In this document: piece by piece, positions 1-12,624 of the stretch
Position numbering within the stretch: position 1 is the stretch's first letter
Layout of the letters: every line of letters begins with the position of its first letter
Assembly: GCA_963082975.1 (NCBI GenBank)
Contig: OY720344.1
Coordinates: 94,307,228-94,371,227, forward strand
From: Labia minor
Lineage: Eukaryota; Arthropoda; Insecta; Dermaptera; Spongiphoridae
Length of the DNA stretch: 64,000 nucleotides
Direction of reading: 5' to 3'
Notes under the pieces: model-generated
Database searches by the model: none
What the model was told of the DNA's origin: nothing
Seen by the model: only the letters and a program-made list of their open reading frames with translations
Program-made: the position numbers and the translations under genes

Positions 1-1950
1 ATAGGTACTTTTATTCAATTTATAGTTATATCACACTCGCTAAACGATTCATAATTTAAAATTGACCAATATTCAACACACTCACACCATTTTTTCAAAA
101 TATATAATAATTTCAATAATAAACTTTAAAAAAATATTACAATAAAAATGCATTTTTATAATTTTTTACTGATATACTTATACATATTTATTTATTGATA
201 TAAATTTTATAAATTTTTCATTAAATTCTTTGACTAGTATTTACCAATTTAGTATTCTATCGATTCGATTTAAGAATTGATTAATTCAATTTTATTAAAA
301 GTTAAATAAAAATTATTGAAACATTAAAAAATCAATTAGAAAATTTAATTTTCCTAAAATATAATTATTAAAAAATAAATTTTAAATGAAAATCATGATG
401 AATAAAAAAGGATAATTGTTTACAAAACGGGAAGCTTCATGGATTTGGTTGAAACTTAACTAGAGGGATTACTTGTAGGATTCTAAACAACTTTTTCAGA
501 TAAAATTTTTCTCGGTCGCTTTTAGTTTAAAAGATAGAAAAATAACCGAAAAAAGTATTATTGTCCCGAATATTTTTAAATTTTAAAGAATATTAAAGAT
601 TTAATATTACAGAAATAAAATAATATTTTAAAAAATCTATACCATTTTTGAATGTTATTAATATTATTTGTTTATTTTCATTTATATTCATTTTGTTGTT
701 ATTAATTTTATGTAATCTTACTTAATTTATTTATCTAAGCAAGAGAGATGAGACATCAATTGAAGTTTTTGAGTTAGTCTTCAGTCTAATATCCAAGATA
801 TATCAAGCCTTTATTAACTCCAAGGTCAGTTTTTAATATTATTTGAGTTTAAATTCAATTTAAATTTATTTATTTTAAAATTTCATAATCTAATGTTATT
901 TTAATTCTATTTCATGATTCAATCTTCGTTCCTGCTACTAGATTTTGATTTGAATTCTTGATTATCTTCTCCATCCCTGCTGATGATGTAATGGTCTATA
1001 AGTCTACAAAATACAGCTCACCATTTAATTAATTAATCCAAATGTAAATGTAATATTTCAATTAAAATTGAACATACATAATACATGTAGTAAGTAAAAT
1101 TAAATTTAAATAAATTTTTTCGTTTTTATTATATATAAACTTTATAACTTTTGAATTATGCATTTTGATTATTTAAATAGTTTTTTTTACAAATAATATT
1201 ACAATCGTTCAATCTGTTGGGAATAATCATATAATTATCGTTGTGACCTTTATTTGGTATTATTTAAGAATAAACAATTTATGGCTTGCTAAAAAAATTG
1301 ATGTCACTTAATAAATGATCAATTTTAATTAACAAAATCAATATAATTATATTAATTTTTTATTTATTTTGTTTAATATTTTATCGAAACGTTTTCTACA
1401 ATGTTTTTTTCAAAATTTTTTTTCTTTTTTGATATAATAATCATTCTAAATGAGAATGATTTAGAGCTCTATTAAGTAGAATTTTTAGCTTATAGTTCAT
1501 GTCCTCAAGTCTATCGGAATGCTTAAATTCTTACATGCAAAAACCATATTTCTCCAAAACTCCCTTGCATTCATCCAATTTCTATCTTCTTTTAATTTCT
1601 TATATTTACTTTTATACTGTCAGCCCAGTCAAATTAATTAATTAAATTATTTAAAATAAATATTAAATATATACTTTATGTGTATTGTACTTTATATAGT
1701 AATTAAAACTAAAAAAGCAAATAATTTAAAAATTCAAATTATGAATAATAAAAATAAATAATATATATATATATATAAATTTTTATATTTTAACGAAAGT
1801 TAATGTTATTAAATCAAATTGTTTTTAATTATTATTATCCAGAAATTAATAAATACTTTTTTATAATTCATTCTTATTCCATTATAATTTATTTTTTACA
1901 AAGTTTGTTTTAATTTTCTATAGATACAAATCAAATTCTTCATGATTATT
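1..1950. other. AT-rich intergenic DNA
   Basis: I see no coding exon, RNA gene or intact element. The strand-minus polyadenylation signal for the F-box gene is near 1888-1893. A short AT dinucleotide run lies around 1760-1777. Confidence 0.5.
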
Positions 1951-4900
1951 TTAATAATAAGTGATTTTAGATGGATCTTTAATTTTTAAATTAATGTTAT
2001 TGTTAACTAAATCTTTGCCAAAATTTTGATAGATTTTTTTAACCGAATTCCGATTGGTTGAAGTTAAAGTATGAGGCTCAAAAATCATTGTTTTAAACGG
2101 CGACTGGCTGGATAATTGCTCCTGGAAAAATAAACAATATATCTATTAGTGAATTTTGTGTATTATTGTTATTATTATTAATTATTTTTTTAAACTATGA
2201 TGAATAAATTTAATTAATGAAAAAAATAAAAATGTATATATTACTTAACATTTTCTATTATTTTTATTTGATTATTCTCCTAGTAAGGGTTGCATTTTAT
2301 TAGCCAAAAGAGGTTCAAATTCACGTTTGATTCAATTTAATTAAATGAATAAATAATGGAAATAAAATTAAGATTGAAATTACTGATATTTATAGTTCAA
2401 TCATAGTAAAATTGAAACTAAACAGATATGTATTTTTTTAAATTTGAAATTTTAAAAATCCATTTAAAATTTGATTAAATTAAATATTTAGATCAAATAG
2501 TCTTAAATTAAAATAAATTATTCTAGTTTAAACTTAATTTATTATTATTGTTGTTATTTAAAGAAAACAACCTGGCAAAGAAGGGCGATAGTTGAAAAAT
2601 CCCGTAGAATGGCGTCATATTGAAAGTCAATTAAATTTTCAAACTCAACGACACAACGCAATATTAAATCATCAAGATTTTCCATATTATTCTTTAATTT
2701 TAAATGTAATTGCTCAAGACATCGATGATAATTATTTAATAAAAGATTCAAGGTCATTCGAAAATTTCTGCTACGTCTTTGATCCCAAACACATCCACTG
2801 ACCATCTGAAAAATTTTATTTTTGTTATTCATTCTTCATAAATAAATAATAATAAATTAATTATTTGTTAATTTATTAACTTAATAAACTTCCATTTTAT
2901 TTTGATTATTGTTGTTCATTCAAATTAAAATAAAATTACTCTTTGAAATAAATTATAATAGGTGAAGTTAAATGTGGTTTGTGAACGCGCTTTTCGCTAG
3001 AATTTTTTTTACCAATAGAGAAGATTACTTCAATCACAGAATTATAAAATTTTATTTAAAATTAATTAAGTTATCAATCAAAATTGCGCATATTTAGATT
3101 CAATGGAATAATCCTAACAATGCGAAAGCTATTGTTTAAATAAAGCAAAAGCACATTTAAAGAATTTCATTCATATTAAATATGATTCAAATAAATTATG
3201 TTAGTTAAATACCTGAAAACACGTAAGGGGCATGCTTGGAACGAGTAAGAAACAAACGTCTTCATAGTAAGCCATATTAAGAATATGCAAATGCACTTTA
3301 AGATTAGAACGTTTTCTCAGTTGGGTCCAAGTAGAGTTGCTTAGACAGTGATTATGTGGATCCGTGTTTCTAACAGTGATATCAAGGACTTCCATGTTGG
3401 GACAGAGACTCAAATCATCAAGTACGTGGTCTCGTAAAGCAGAATAATCCACCTGAAATATTCAAATATTCAAATTGTTAAGTTCAGGTTTCAATAAATT
3501 TTAATAATTTATATTTTATATCAATTTTTATATCAATCCCCATTAGGATAACCATCAAAGTGAGCATTATATCAATATTATAATAATTTAAAAGAATTTA
3601 TCATTATAGTTTTTATTTATTTAAAAAATAATCTTCACAATTGTTTATAATTAGATAATAATCGTTTTTGTTATTAATAATTACTTTAAATTCTCGGAGT
3701 GCGGTGAACTGAGCAAGAGGTGGAAGATATCGCGGAGTGTAGTAGAGGGGTCGACAGAAGGCAGAACGAAGATCCAACCCTACTAGTGTGGATTTGCAAT
3801 GACCCTCGAGGGCCATTAGTACTCGACGAACCTGAAAATAAGCAATAAAAATAAAATAAGCCCTGTATATTTGTACAGAAGTATTATCTTAAAATCATCT
3901 TGTCTTAAATTTTTAATAGGAATGTCCTGAGCCCTCTTTTAAGTAGTTTATTAATAATGCAAATAAATGGAACGCACACTTGATTGCATTCCAATATAAA
4001 ATATTAATAATAGTAATTCAGAAAAAAACATTATGGTCAGAGCTTAGTACTATATCAATGAATAAATCTAATAGATTTTCTGTAGTAGTCGAAATATTTT
4101 AATATATTTCATGTAATTATACTAAAATTAAACTAATAAATATAATACTTAAATGGTGTAACTACTGAAATGCGCATAAAGCAAATATATCAATAAACTT
4201 GAAACTTCATTGAGTGTTTAATTAAAAATTATTCTTAAGTTTTTTTTATTTTTTAGTTTAATTTTAGTTTACATAACTAATCATATATATACCTTTTAGT
4301 TAAAATTTAAACAAAGTTTTTTATATCCATTAATTTACTATTAATTTTGTTTAAAAAAAAATTGAATTTCTTTTAATCAAGGAAACAACGATTTTTATTT
4401 AAAAATATGAGATGTGGCCAGGCACAGAACCGACCGACGATTTGAAATAAATTAATTTCCAACCAACATTATATATATATATATTTAGTTTAATTAATCA
4501 ATTATTTATCATTACTATATTTTAAGTGAAATTTTTTCTGACAATGAATATAAAATTAATACTTTGTAAACTACCACTTCCGGTTTCCGGATATACACAA
4601 AAAGTTGATGAATTCATCGTAATGATGCTTTAAGTAAATATACGAAATTTAATTAAAATCCGTTTAAGCTGTACACGTCTATACGGACAGACATCATGCT
4701 AAAAATCCTTTTTTCTGTTAACAAAATGCATGATTCGTGGATTCATGTAGAAATCTCGACATGTGAAATTTGGTGTGAAAACAATACCTTCCCTCCCTAT
4801 TTAAAAAAAGATCAAACTTTTGCAACCAGAAACTTGATGAGATTTTAATTAATAAATTCTCACAAGGATATTAAATAAGAATTCTAATATCGATGTATAG

Positions 4901-5494
4901 AATCCTATGTTGAAGCCGTCTAGTTTCATTTTAATATAAAAAACAACCTACCTCACCGACTGTGAAGAGGCCGTTGCATAAGGTAAAATGATTAAGACGC
5001 CTCTGAGCAGAGAGCAGTCTTTGAAGCGAGTGCATAAGTTTGTAACGATGCTGCCATCGATAGCAATACATCCAATCATGGAGTTGGATGGACAGGAATT
5101 GAGTGCGCGATGTCCTTAACGTATGAATATAGGTAGCAGCGTCGTTAGCGACCCTTGTTGAGAAGACCAACCCATGTCGGGCTCTACCCAAGGTGAGATC
5201 AAGGGAGCGGGCATGTTGACCCACGAAGCAATGGTAGGTCATGGCAGCAGCCACTTCACGGAAATCGTCAAGGCGGACACGGACATCGCGCCATATAGCG
5301 GGATCGCGTAATGCCTGAGACCAATAACGACATACGGCCCCTGCTGATAAACGGTCCACGGGTGGCAGGTAACAGAAAATGCAACTGAGCACGGGAGCCG
5401 GAAGATGCTGCCAGTCCGGCCTGGTCGCCATCCTCTGCTGCTCGGCAACGGCCAACAACAGAAAATAGTAGCTATTTTCTAATTGAATATTCAT
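1951..5494 (-). CDS. F-box/LRR-like protein, FBXO33/FBXO39 type
   Basis: Likely substrate-recognition subunit of an SCF (SKP1-CUL1-F-box) ubiquitin ligase. Five exons on the minus strand: 5494-4952, 3831-3685, 3452-3213, 2805-2572, 2121-1951. Every junction is phase 0 with GT-AG ends, and the join is open for 444 residues. The F-box lies near residues 26-70 (LPAPVLSCIFCYLPPVDRLS, then a CRYW and an IWRDV). Exon 3 carries a WTQLRKRSNLKVHL stretch followed by LLVPSMPL, which resembles the LRR part of FBXO33/39 (WKALSRKSTSLRVYI, ILKPSIPL) as I remember it; this is a memory-based match. A second Met at residue 22 (MATRPDW) directly before the F-box is an equally good start, giving 423 residues. 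The last exon is the least certain; it ends at a TAA with an AATAAA about 60 bases beyond (complement of 1888-1893). Substrate unknown. Confidence 0.8.
4411..4810 (-). repeat. Dispersed repeat family B, copy 1 (intron of F-box gene)
   Basis: Diverged copy in the first intron of the F-box gene. It starts with a TGTGGCCAGG segment and ACCGACCGACG, then holds CCACTTCCGGTTTCCGGAT, an ATCCGTTTAAGCTGTACAC segment, CAGACATCATGC and a CATGTGAAATTTGGTGTGAA segment. Same order as the copies at 11.1 kb (same strand) and 54.2 and 62.1 kb (opposite strand). No coding potential seen. Confidence 0.8.
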
Positions 5495-6028
5495 ACCGAA
5501 AAGAGATAAACCAATCTAACTTTTTTAATTGTTTCCAATTTAAATTTTACTTTAAAAAAAACCAACAAACGGAATGAATATACAATAAATATTAAAAATA
5601 TAATTAATCAAAAAATTAATAAATTTTTAATATAATTTTTAAATCATTATTAAATAAAATTTTATTAAATGTAATTAAATAAAGTAATATTTATTTGAAA
5701 AAATAATTCTTTGAGATTCAGAAATCCGTGATATGCAAAAAAGAAGATTTATTCTTTAATTTGATATAAATTAAAAATCAGATAAAAACACTAAAAGTTT
5801 TTTTTTCATTTTTTCTTAATAATTAAAAATAATAAATTTTTACATTAAGGTTAAATAATATTCGAAATAATGTTCAATATTTGTATTTATATTTATTAAT
5901 GTTTTAATTTTTAAAAATAAGTTTTTACAATAGATGATTTAAAAAAAATTAATATTATTTAATATTAACAATTATGTACAGTTTATATTGAATAAAAACT
6001 TTCATTTTTACATAATTTGCATTTCATT

Positions 6029-6194
6029 TTAATTTTGTTTATTCTGATCCATTTTTGTGTGTGGAGATTTCTTTTTCTTTTTCCCTCCTGTTCGTAACCC
6101 TAAATTTTCCATTTTTTCTTCCGAAATTGATGATTTCTTCGGATTTGTTTGACTTTGTTCTTGATTTCTCCAATATGGACCTGGAGGTTGATAT
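6029..6194 (-). CDS. Candidate last coding exon of an unidentified lysine-rich protein
   Basis: On the minus strand a T-rich tract ending in TTTAATAG is followed by an open frame of 54 codons to TAA (complement 6031-6029). The frame begins YQPPGPYWRNQ and contains MENLGLRTGGKKKKKS. Pro/Gly/Trp at the start and a basic tail look like real protein, and base composition is less AT-rich than the surroundings. The exon would enter with one base completing a codon. The upstream exon was not found; it may lie beyond the tRNA or in the assembly gap. A different frame through the same exon is open for about 30 codons, so frame choice is inference. I do not recognise the family. Confidence 0.45.
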
Positions 6195-6279
6195 CTATTA
6201 AAAATAAAAATTTATTAATATTAAAAGAAAAAAAAGAAAAAATTTTATAAAATAAATGAATAAAATATAAAAAAAAATG

Positions 6280-6361
6280 TGGCAGCGGTGGGATTCGAAC
6301 CCACGCCTCCGAAGAGACTGGTGCCTTAAACCAGCGCCTTAGACCGCTCGGCCACGCTACC
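6280..6361 (-). tRNA. trnL-AAG: tRNA-Leu (anticodon AAG)
   Basis: Decodes CUU/CUC leucine codons. Read on the minus strand, GGTAGCG pairs with CGCTGCC as a 7-bp acceptor stem (one G-U) with discriminator A at 6280. The A-box (TGGCCGAGCGG) and B-box (GGTTCGAATCC) are intact, so it carries its own Pol III promoter. The anticodon stem CTGGT/ACCAG closes the loop TTAAGGC, giving AAG. A class II variable arm (TCTCTTCGGAGGC) fits tRNA-Leu. There is no intron. A run of eight or more T on the minus strand just downstream would serve as Pol III terminator. Confidence 0.97.
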
Positions 6362-6889
6362 ATTATATCAATAGCATTTCAAAAATTCAAGTCATTTCCA
6401 ACAATATTTTAATCAATAATTTTCTATAATTAATATCTATATATAATAAAAAAAAAATAATAAAATAATTTAACTCGTGAGACTCAAAATTTTCAAGATT
6501 ATTTATAATTAAAGTTTTTTAATTTAAAGAATCGCGTATATTTTGTCATTCAACATTTTTTTGTCAAATGTAAAAATACATTATGTTTTTTTTATTTTTA
6601 TATAAATTATCATCAAATAATATCGAACTTATATATAATTTTCTGATAATAAAAAATAAATCAATTTATATCATTAATTGTTTAAATAAAAAAGCAGAGA
6701 ATTTTTAATAATAATAAACAGAATATAAATTTGTAAATTCTACACATAGATGGCGATAGTGGTATGATATTCTAAAATTCAGAATATACAACTATCGCTA
6801 TTAATTTAGAATCGAAATTAATATTATATTTATAATTTGAATGAGATTTTTTTACCAAAAATTTGTTTATTGTCTATTATTTATCAATT

Positions 6890-7089
6890 NNNNNNNNNNN
6901 NNNNNNNNNNNNNNNNNNNNNNNNNNNNNNNNNNNNNNNNNNNNNNNNNNNNNNNNNNNNNNNNNNNNNNNNNNNNNNNNNNNNNNNNNNNNNNNNNNNN
7001 NNNNNNNNNNNNNNNNNNNNNNNNNNNNNNNNNNNNNNNNNNNNNNNNNNNNNNNNNNNNNNNNNNNNNNNNNNNNNNNNNNNNNNNNN
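6890..7089. other. Assembly gap (200 N)
   Basis: Exactly 200 undetermined bases, likely a scaffolding gap of arbitrary length. Anything joining the sequences either side, including exons of the gene ending at 6029, is unresolved. Bases 7215-7285 just right of the gap contain a GGGCGCCAAATTTTGAGG phrase typical of decayed hAT-type repeats. Confidence 0.95.
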
Positions 7090-7642
7090 AGGCGTTTGCT
7101 GATTCGGACGGTGATGAGCCAAAAGGCTCCATTCCCACATATATATAAACTAAAATTAGTATAATTAATTGTCAAGTATAAAATTTATAGTTACTACTAT
7201 AATACCCTTGTATTTGATACAACGCACAAAGGGGTGGGCAAGCCGAGCTACGTTCGGGCGCCAAATTTTGAGGGGCGCCGATATAAAAATAAAAGCTTTA
7301 ATTTTTTTTTAAATTTTATAAATTAAAATTGGACCTTTATCATGAGACATCTATTTTTCAGCAAGAAATAAATTATTTATTCTTAAATAATATCAAATAA
7401 AAGTCACAATGCTAATTATTTTATTATTGTTTAATTGTAATCTTATTTATAAGAAAATGATTTGTATAGTTAGTATTCATAATAACCCCATAAAAAGATT
7501 AATAGACAAAAACAACAATTCACTAATAAAAATAATGAAACCTAAAAATTTGTATTACTTTTATTACACAACATTGATGTAAACAAATGCTTTTTAATCT
7601 CTAAAAAATCTATTTTGAAAAGATAATTTTTAATCAGTCAAT

Positions 7643-7699
7643 CAGGTAAATATTTAACTTTATTCTGATTGAATCTATTGAGTCAGAACCCACGATGCC
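7643..7699 (+). repeat. 57-bp repeat, left copy of an inverted pair
   Basis: CAGGTAAATA...GATGCC; its reverse complement recurs at 10740-10796 with about five mismatches. Similarity stops sharply on both sides. Either the ends of a 3.15-kb element or two independent copies of a dispersed repeat. Confidence 0.75.
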
Positions 7700-7939
7700 T
7701 TGAATCAATATATAATATTAATTAATTAATTAGTTAATTTGATATATAAAGTAATTTTTCAAAATTTGATGAATTCAATTTCAATTTTCTTTTTTTTATA
7801 AATAATAATTAAGAAAGGTCATCTTGAAATAAAATAGAACAGCCATATTATATATTTTAAGGAATTTCATTTAAATTTACAAGTCCAATTTTTTTTTTAC
7901 TCATAATCTTGCAAATGATAAAAATGTATGTATATATAA

Positions 7940-8180
7940 TATATGGTGGTTTTAGGGTAGTGGGTGTAAGGGAGAGTGGATGGGGTTGCTGTAGGCGGTA
8001 AAATTCGCCGATTGAGAGGGCGGGAGGCGAAGAATAGCCGAAGCAGCGGCGCCGGCATCCAGAATGCAATAACTGCTAAATAGTGCCGTGTTGGAATTCC
8101 GGGGTTTTAATTCGTTCAAGAGGACAACTCACTTGATCGATTCCAGCCCGAAATCGTTCCCATCCCCCCCCCCCGTCATC
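7940..8180. promoter_or_regulatory. GC-rich island, possible promoter or 5' exon (probably minus strand)
   Basis: About 240 bases of clearly higher GC with many CpGs (for example GGCGCCGGC) in very AT-rich surroundings. On the minus strand a good donor, ATCAA|GTGAGTT, occurs at the complement of about 8133-8139, with an ATG about 32 bases before it. That would suit a first exon of the gene whose last exon is at 6029, but no link can be shown. A run of ten C lies near 8166. Confidence 0.35.
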
Positions 8181-9374
8181 TCAACCCTTAACGAATTCTA
8201 TTAATTACCACATTATATTTCACGGAGAACTAACTTTTGATTTTATTAATCATTTTTAACGAGATATATTTTTAATATGGATTATACTTATGTATATTAT
8301 ATTTTAAATAAATAATAACGTCTTATAGGATGAGCCAGATGTGACATTGAAACAGACAAGATAGCGGACTTGCTGAAAACTTATCTAACTTAGTAACCGG
8401 ACGGATGGAAAAGTTTATCGTTTGATAATCTTTCAGTCGAAAATTGAAAACATTTCTTTTAATTTATGCTCATAAAATAAAAAAAAAACTAATAAAAAAT
8501 AATTGTATAATTAAAATATCTCAAAGCATTGTTTTTATTCTTATCCGAATTTCTTTTAATTATTTCTTCTATTAAAAAAAAAAAAGAAAAAGTATTTACA
8601 TTAAAAATAATTGAGATAAAACCAATATTTGATTCTCCAGTGGAATTTCATTTTATGAAATAATTTTTTTTTTATTTTTCTTTAATCAATTCATTCTCTC
8701 TTCTTTTCCATTTCGATATTTTTATAAATTTATATAATATATATATTTTTAATATATATAAATTTAGAAATATTGATAAGAAGTTTTATCATTTTAATTT
8801 TTTTTTCGTCAATAATTTCTCTTAAAAATCGATTTATTTCAAATGTATTCTAAAGTTGACAGAATCTGATATTATATTATAATTTCTTATGAATAATCTT
8901 TAAAAGATTGTTAACCAAGAAGCAAAGAGGAAATTAAGAAATTTCCTAGCTACATTGTTGTCATAAACAAAGTTGTGTTGTTTTTTTTTGTTTAGAAGAA
9001 AGCAAAAGATACACCAAGCTTTCGATTTATGCAGTTTTGCTTTTCACTTTCTAAAAGATAGCCAGACATCCAATTTGGATAAATGATCCATTATAAATTA
9101 TAAATTGGATGAAAATAAACAACTGTGAATATAAAACAGGTAATTTTTCTTTTATAAAATATTTGTGTAATTAATTCCTTTTTTCATTCAATATTGAAAA
9201 AAAATTGATAAAATAACTCATGAGAGGAAAATAATCATATAAATTATAATCCAATCAGTCTGTGTAATGCTAGTTGGAAGAGGAACTTTCGTAAAAATGT
9301 CTTTAAGCAATAAGAATGCTTTCATTAGAATTTTAATGAGAGATCCATTTTTAATTTATCATATAATTTCTTTT

Positions 9375-10065
9375 TTACTATCTCGCCAGATAGTAATTTT
9401 CAATGTCGAGATTTTGATGTTTTTATACGTTTTAAAGGTTCCTGAATCATTTTGTCTAAGATTGAGAAAAATGTCTGTCTGTCTGACTCTCTCTCTCTCT
9501 CTCTCTGTGTGTGTAGACAAGATTGGGCAAAAACGGTTTGAGCTAGAATCATGAAATTTGGTACACGGGCATTATTCAAAATTCGTAGTTTTCTATCAAC
9601 TTTTGAGAAATGTAGCTCAATCGGAAGACGGTCATTACCTACCACGTTTTCATTTTCTTTCCTCTAAACTGACCGCAAAAATAAAAATATATGTTTGATA
9701 GTTTTTCACATGATTAAAAATCGTATAAAACTGCTATATATAGAATTTCAGCTTGATTGAATCGCTGAAAGTACCGGAATTAATTTTTTAACACTGCAAA
9801 TCTCACGCGCCAACACGTGGCGTTGTTCAATCAACGAAGAGCCAAACATGCGTTGGTTTAATAAATAATATTGATTAATTTTAATTTATAATTTATAATT
9901 AATTAAATTTAATTTAAATATAATATATGTTATTTAATCCAATTCAAATTGCGAGATAGTCGAGTGGAGACACTCCGGATTGTTCTTAATTTTGAGCAGA
10001 TTTAATAGATATATCAATAGAATCACTCCAATTACCGAAATTACATTCTTTTATTTTGAATTTGG
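9375..10065 (+). repeat. Dispersed repeat family A, copy 1
   Basis: Starts near ACTATCTCGCC, then TCTG/TC/TG simple repeats, AACGGTTTGAGCTAGAAT, ATGAAATTTGGTACACGGG, a CAACACGTGGCG block, AGCCAAACATGCG, an AT-rich stretch and GATAGTCGAGTGGAGACAC. Further copies lie at 16565-17123, 43911-44330 and (reversed, interrupted) 31461-32810. No protein is encoded; short open frames across it are chance. Confidence 0.85.
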
Positions 10066-10739
10066 AAAATGATAGGCATTTACAAAGATTTAAAATTCTC
10101 TGATTTAGTTTTGATGAAAAAATATTTTTTTAATATTATTTATTATTTTTTAACAAATTAATTATAACAAAAACTAAATTAGATAATTTGTTACACACTC
10201 GAATTATATTAATTTAGTAAAACAATCTTTAAATACATTTGAATTTGAATGTAAAATGAATTATCATTGTAAGTTTATGAATTTCATTACTAACAATTAA
10301 ACTAAAATAATCTGACGATGAAATGTATACGTAGGTCTTTAATTCTTTATTTCATTCTCTTGTTCATCTAATTAAATTATTATCTAGCATTTAGTATGTT
10401 TATTATTAAATTATTAACTATTATTTATTTGGACTTTCTCTTTAATTAGATCAATTAAAAACTTTTAATTCAATATTTTTATGATTTCCGACTTCTAAAA
10501 AAATTCGTCAAATGATGAATTAATTTTCATCTATATAATTATATTTGTTGAAAGAATAATACAATTTTTAAGAATTTTTTTTATTTTTGTTAAACAATAT
10601 TGATTTGCTATATCTGATAAAATTCTTAATTTAACTTACTCTACTGCGGCTACCAACTATTATTATATATTAAATAGATATATAGATAGATTTTTATATA
10701 TTAGTAAAACAAAATTATTGTTCGTAATATGAGTAGTAG

Positions 10740-10796
10740 GGCATCATGGGTCCTGACTCAATAGATTCAATCAGAATAAAGTTAATTATTTACCTG
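10740..10796 (-). repeat. 57-bp repeat, right copy of an inverted pair
   Basis: Reverse complement of 7643-7699 (GGCATC...CCTG), about five differences in 57 bases. Confidence 0.75.
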
Positions 10797-11123
10797 GCTG
10801 TGCCCCAATGAAAACAGCTTAATACTACTCGGAATAATTTTTTTAGATAAAATTAAATTCGAATAATTGATAAATCATAAAATAATATTTGTTGCTGAGG
10901 TACGTTATATTTTAATAATAATATGATTTAATCAAATGAAGGACATAGGAACCATCAGCTAATAAAATTAAAAAATTGAAATAACTTATAATAAGCAAAT
11001 ATGTTAAAAATAAAGAGTGATCGCATACAATAGATGGGTGGATATTATGAAAAAGATGTTAATTAAAAAAATTGATTTAAAATTATAAAGTAAAATATAA
11101 AATAAAGTAATAACAAATAAGTT

Positions 11124-11757
11124 GACCTGTGGCCAGGTCCGAACCGACCGACGGTTTAAAATAAATTAATTTCCAGCTACAGAAACAATTTCAAATAATT
11201 TTAATATATCTATTAATGTAATAAAAAACAGATATGGATATAACATAAATAATTTTAATTTTATTTTATTTATAATATATATGTAAGACCAGGCTGAGAG
11301 GTCATGAATGGCTGGACGACGTTATATAATTTTAAATTAAGAAAAAAACTAATAAAAATGATTTTTCTCGAGAATAAAACCAATACAGAGTGCATGATTC
11401 GTGGTGATATGTAAAAAATCTCCTTATGTGAAATTTGGTGTGAAAATAACCCTTCTCTTCCTATCGTCGATCGCTAATACTACCACTTCCGGTTTCCGGA
11501 TTTGCACCAAAAGTTGATCAATTCATCCCACTGATGCATTAAGTAAATATACCAAATTTCATCAAAATCCGTTGAGCCGTTCAGGCTGTACACATCTATA
11601 CGGACGGACAGACGGACAGACGGACAGACAGACATCATGCTAAAAATACTTTTTTCTGTTTAGAAAATGCTTGATTCGTGGAGATATGTAAAAATCTCCA
11701 CATGTGAAATTTGGTGTGAAAACAATACCTCCCTTACTATCGTCGGTCGGTAAAAAT
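11124..11757 (-). repeat. Dispersed repeat family B, copy 2 (near full length)
   Basis: Begins GGCCAGGTCCGAACCGACCG and ends CGTCGGTCGGTAAAAAT, so ACCGACCGACG occurs inverted at the two ends. Inside are two copies of a segment of about 75 bases with a hairpin (GTGGAGAT...ATCTCCAC) and GTGAAATTTGGTGTGAAAA, and between them a GGACGGACAGAC tract and AACGG-type modules. About 630 bases, non-coding. Confidence 0.85.
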
Positions 11758-12059
11758 CTATAATCTAATATCTATGATGATTTAAAAGAGAAAGAAAATT
11801 ATGCTTATAATTATTTTTAATCCCAAAAATATAGTATATCAATATATCAAAAAAAAAAGGTTTTGGTAAAAATAATCTACTCTTTATAAAGAGCCACAGG
11901 TGGAATATTGAATTTAAATTGTCTAGGGGGAATTTTAATTCGGGATTTAAAAAGTATTAAATAGAGAGTATATATTTTTGTAAATATTGAAATGATTTTT
12001 TTTTCCTATCTGAAAAAAAATTATTTGATCGCAGATCTTTCCAATAAAAAGAATAATAA

Positions 12060-12235
12060 AACATAAAAATTAAAACACATCCCCCTCGTTCTTTACAAGT
12101 AAAGTCTATGGTATTGTGGGGGGTTGGAGCGCCTCCCCTGGGTAAGAGAGGGGTGCATCGTGGCCGCAGCTCAGCCGCCGACATTCCGTGATCAGCATCC
12201 GCCCCTGAAGCCACGCAACCCGCACTCGACAACAG
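12060..12235 (+). promoter_or_regulatory. GC-rich island ending in a donor site; possible 5' noncoding exon
   Basis: GC-rich for this genome (12110-12235) and ending in a near-consensus donor ACAACAG|GTAGGT at 12236. It contains an open frame of about 40 codons but no recognisable domain. It lies on the plus strand 8 kb upstream of the Tdc start codon. Tdc's first coding exon appears to begin at a splice acceptor, so Tdc must have a separate upstream exon; this is one candidate. No TATA box is obvious. Confidence 0.35.
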
Positions 12236-12624
12236 GTAGGTCGGCATTCAAATCCTTTCATGTCAAGGGCTCATCACCGTACTCTAAAATTATTGTCTTT
12301 TACATAGATAACTATCTCTCTCTCTCTCCATCGTTAATATTATCTGAATATAAATATATATATATATTTAAATACAATTTAATTAAAAAATATTATTGAT
12401 AATATTGGTGTTCTTTGAAGGTTATACTATACTCGAATACTATTACATTATATTTTTTCAAATAAAAAAAAAAAATAAAAAATGTTTTCCACAATAAATT
12501 TATATTTCACTAATGAAAAATATAATTTACAGGATTTATATAAAAACATTAATTATTTTAAATTACATTTAACTCTAAAGAAATTACAATAGTAAAATAG
12601 TAAAATAAATCAATTATATTGATG

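Noticed and set aside
6100..6363. Open frame of 87 codons beginning MVAWPSGLRRW on the minus strand
   Set aside because: It is the tRNA-Leu gene read as protein, running on into the neighbouring exon in the wrong frame.
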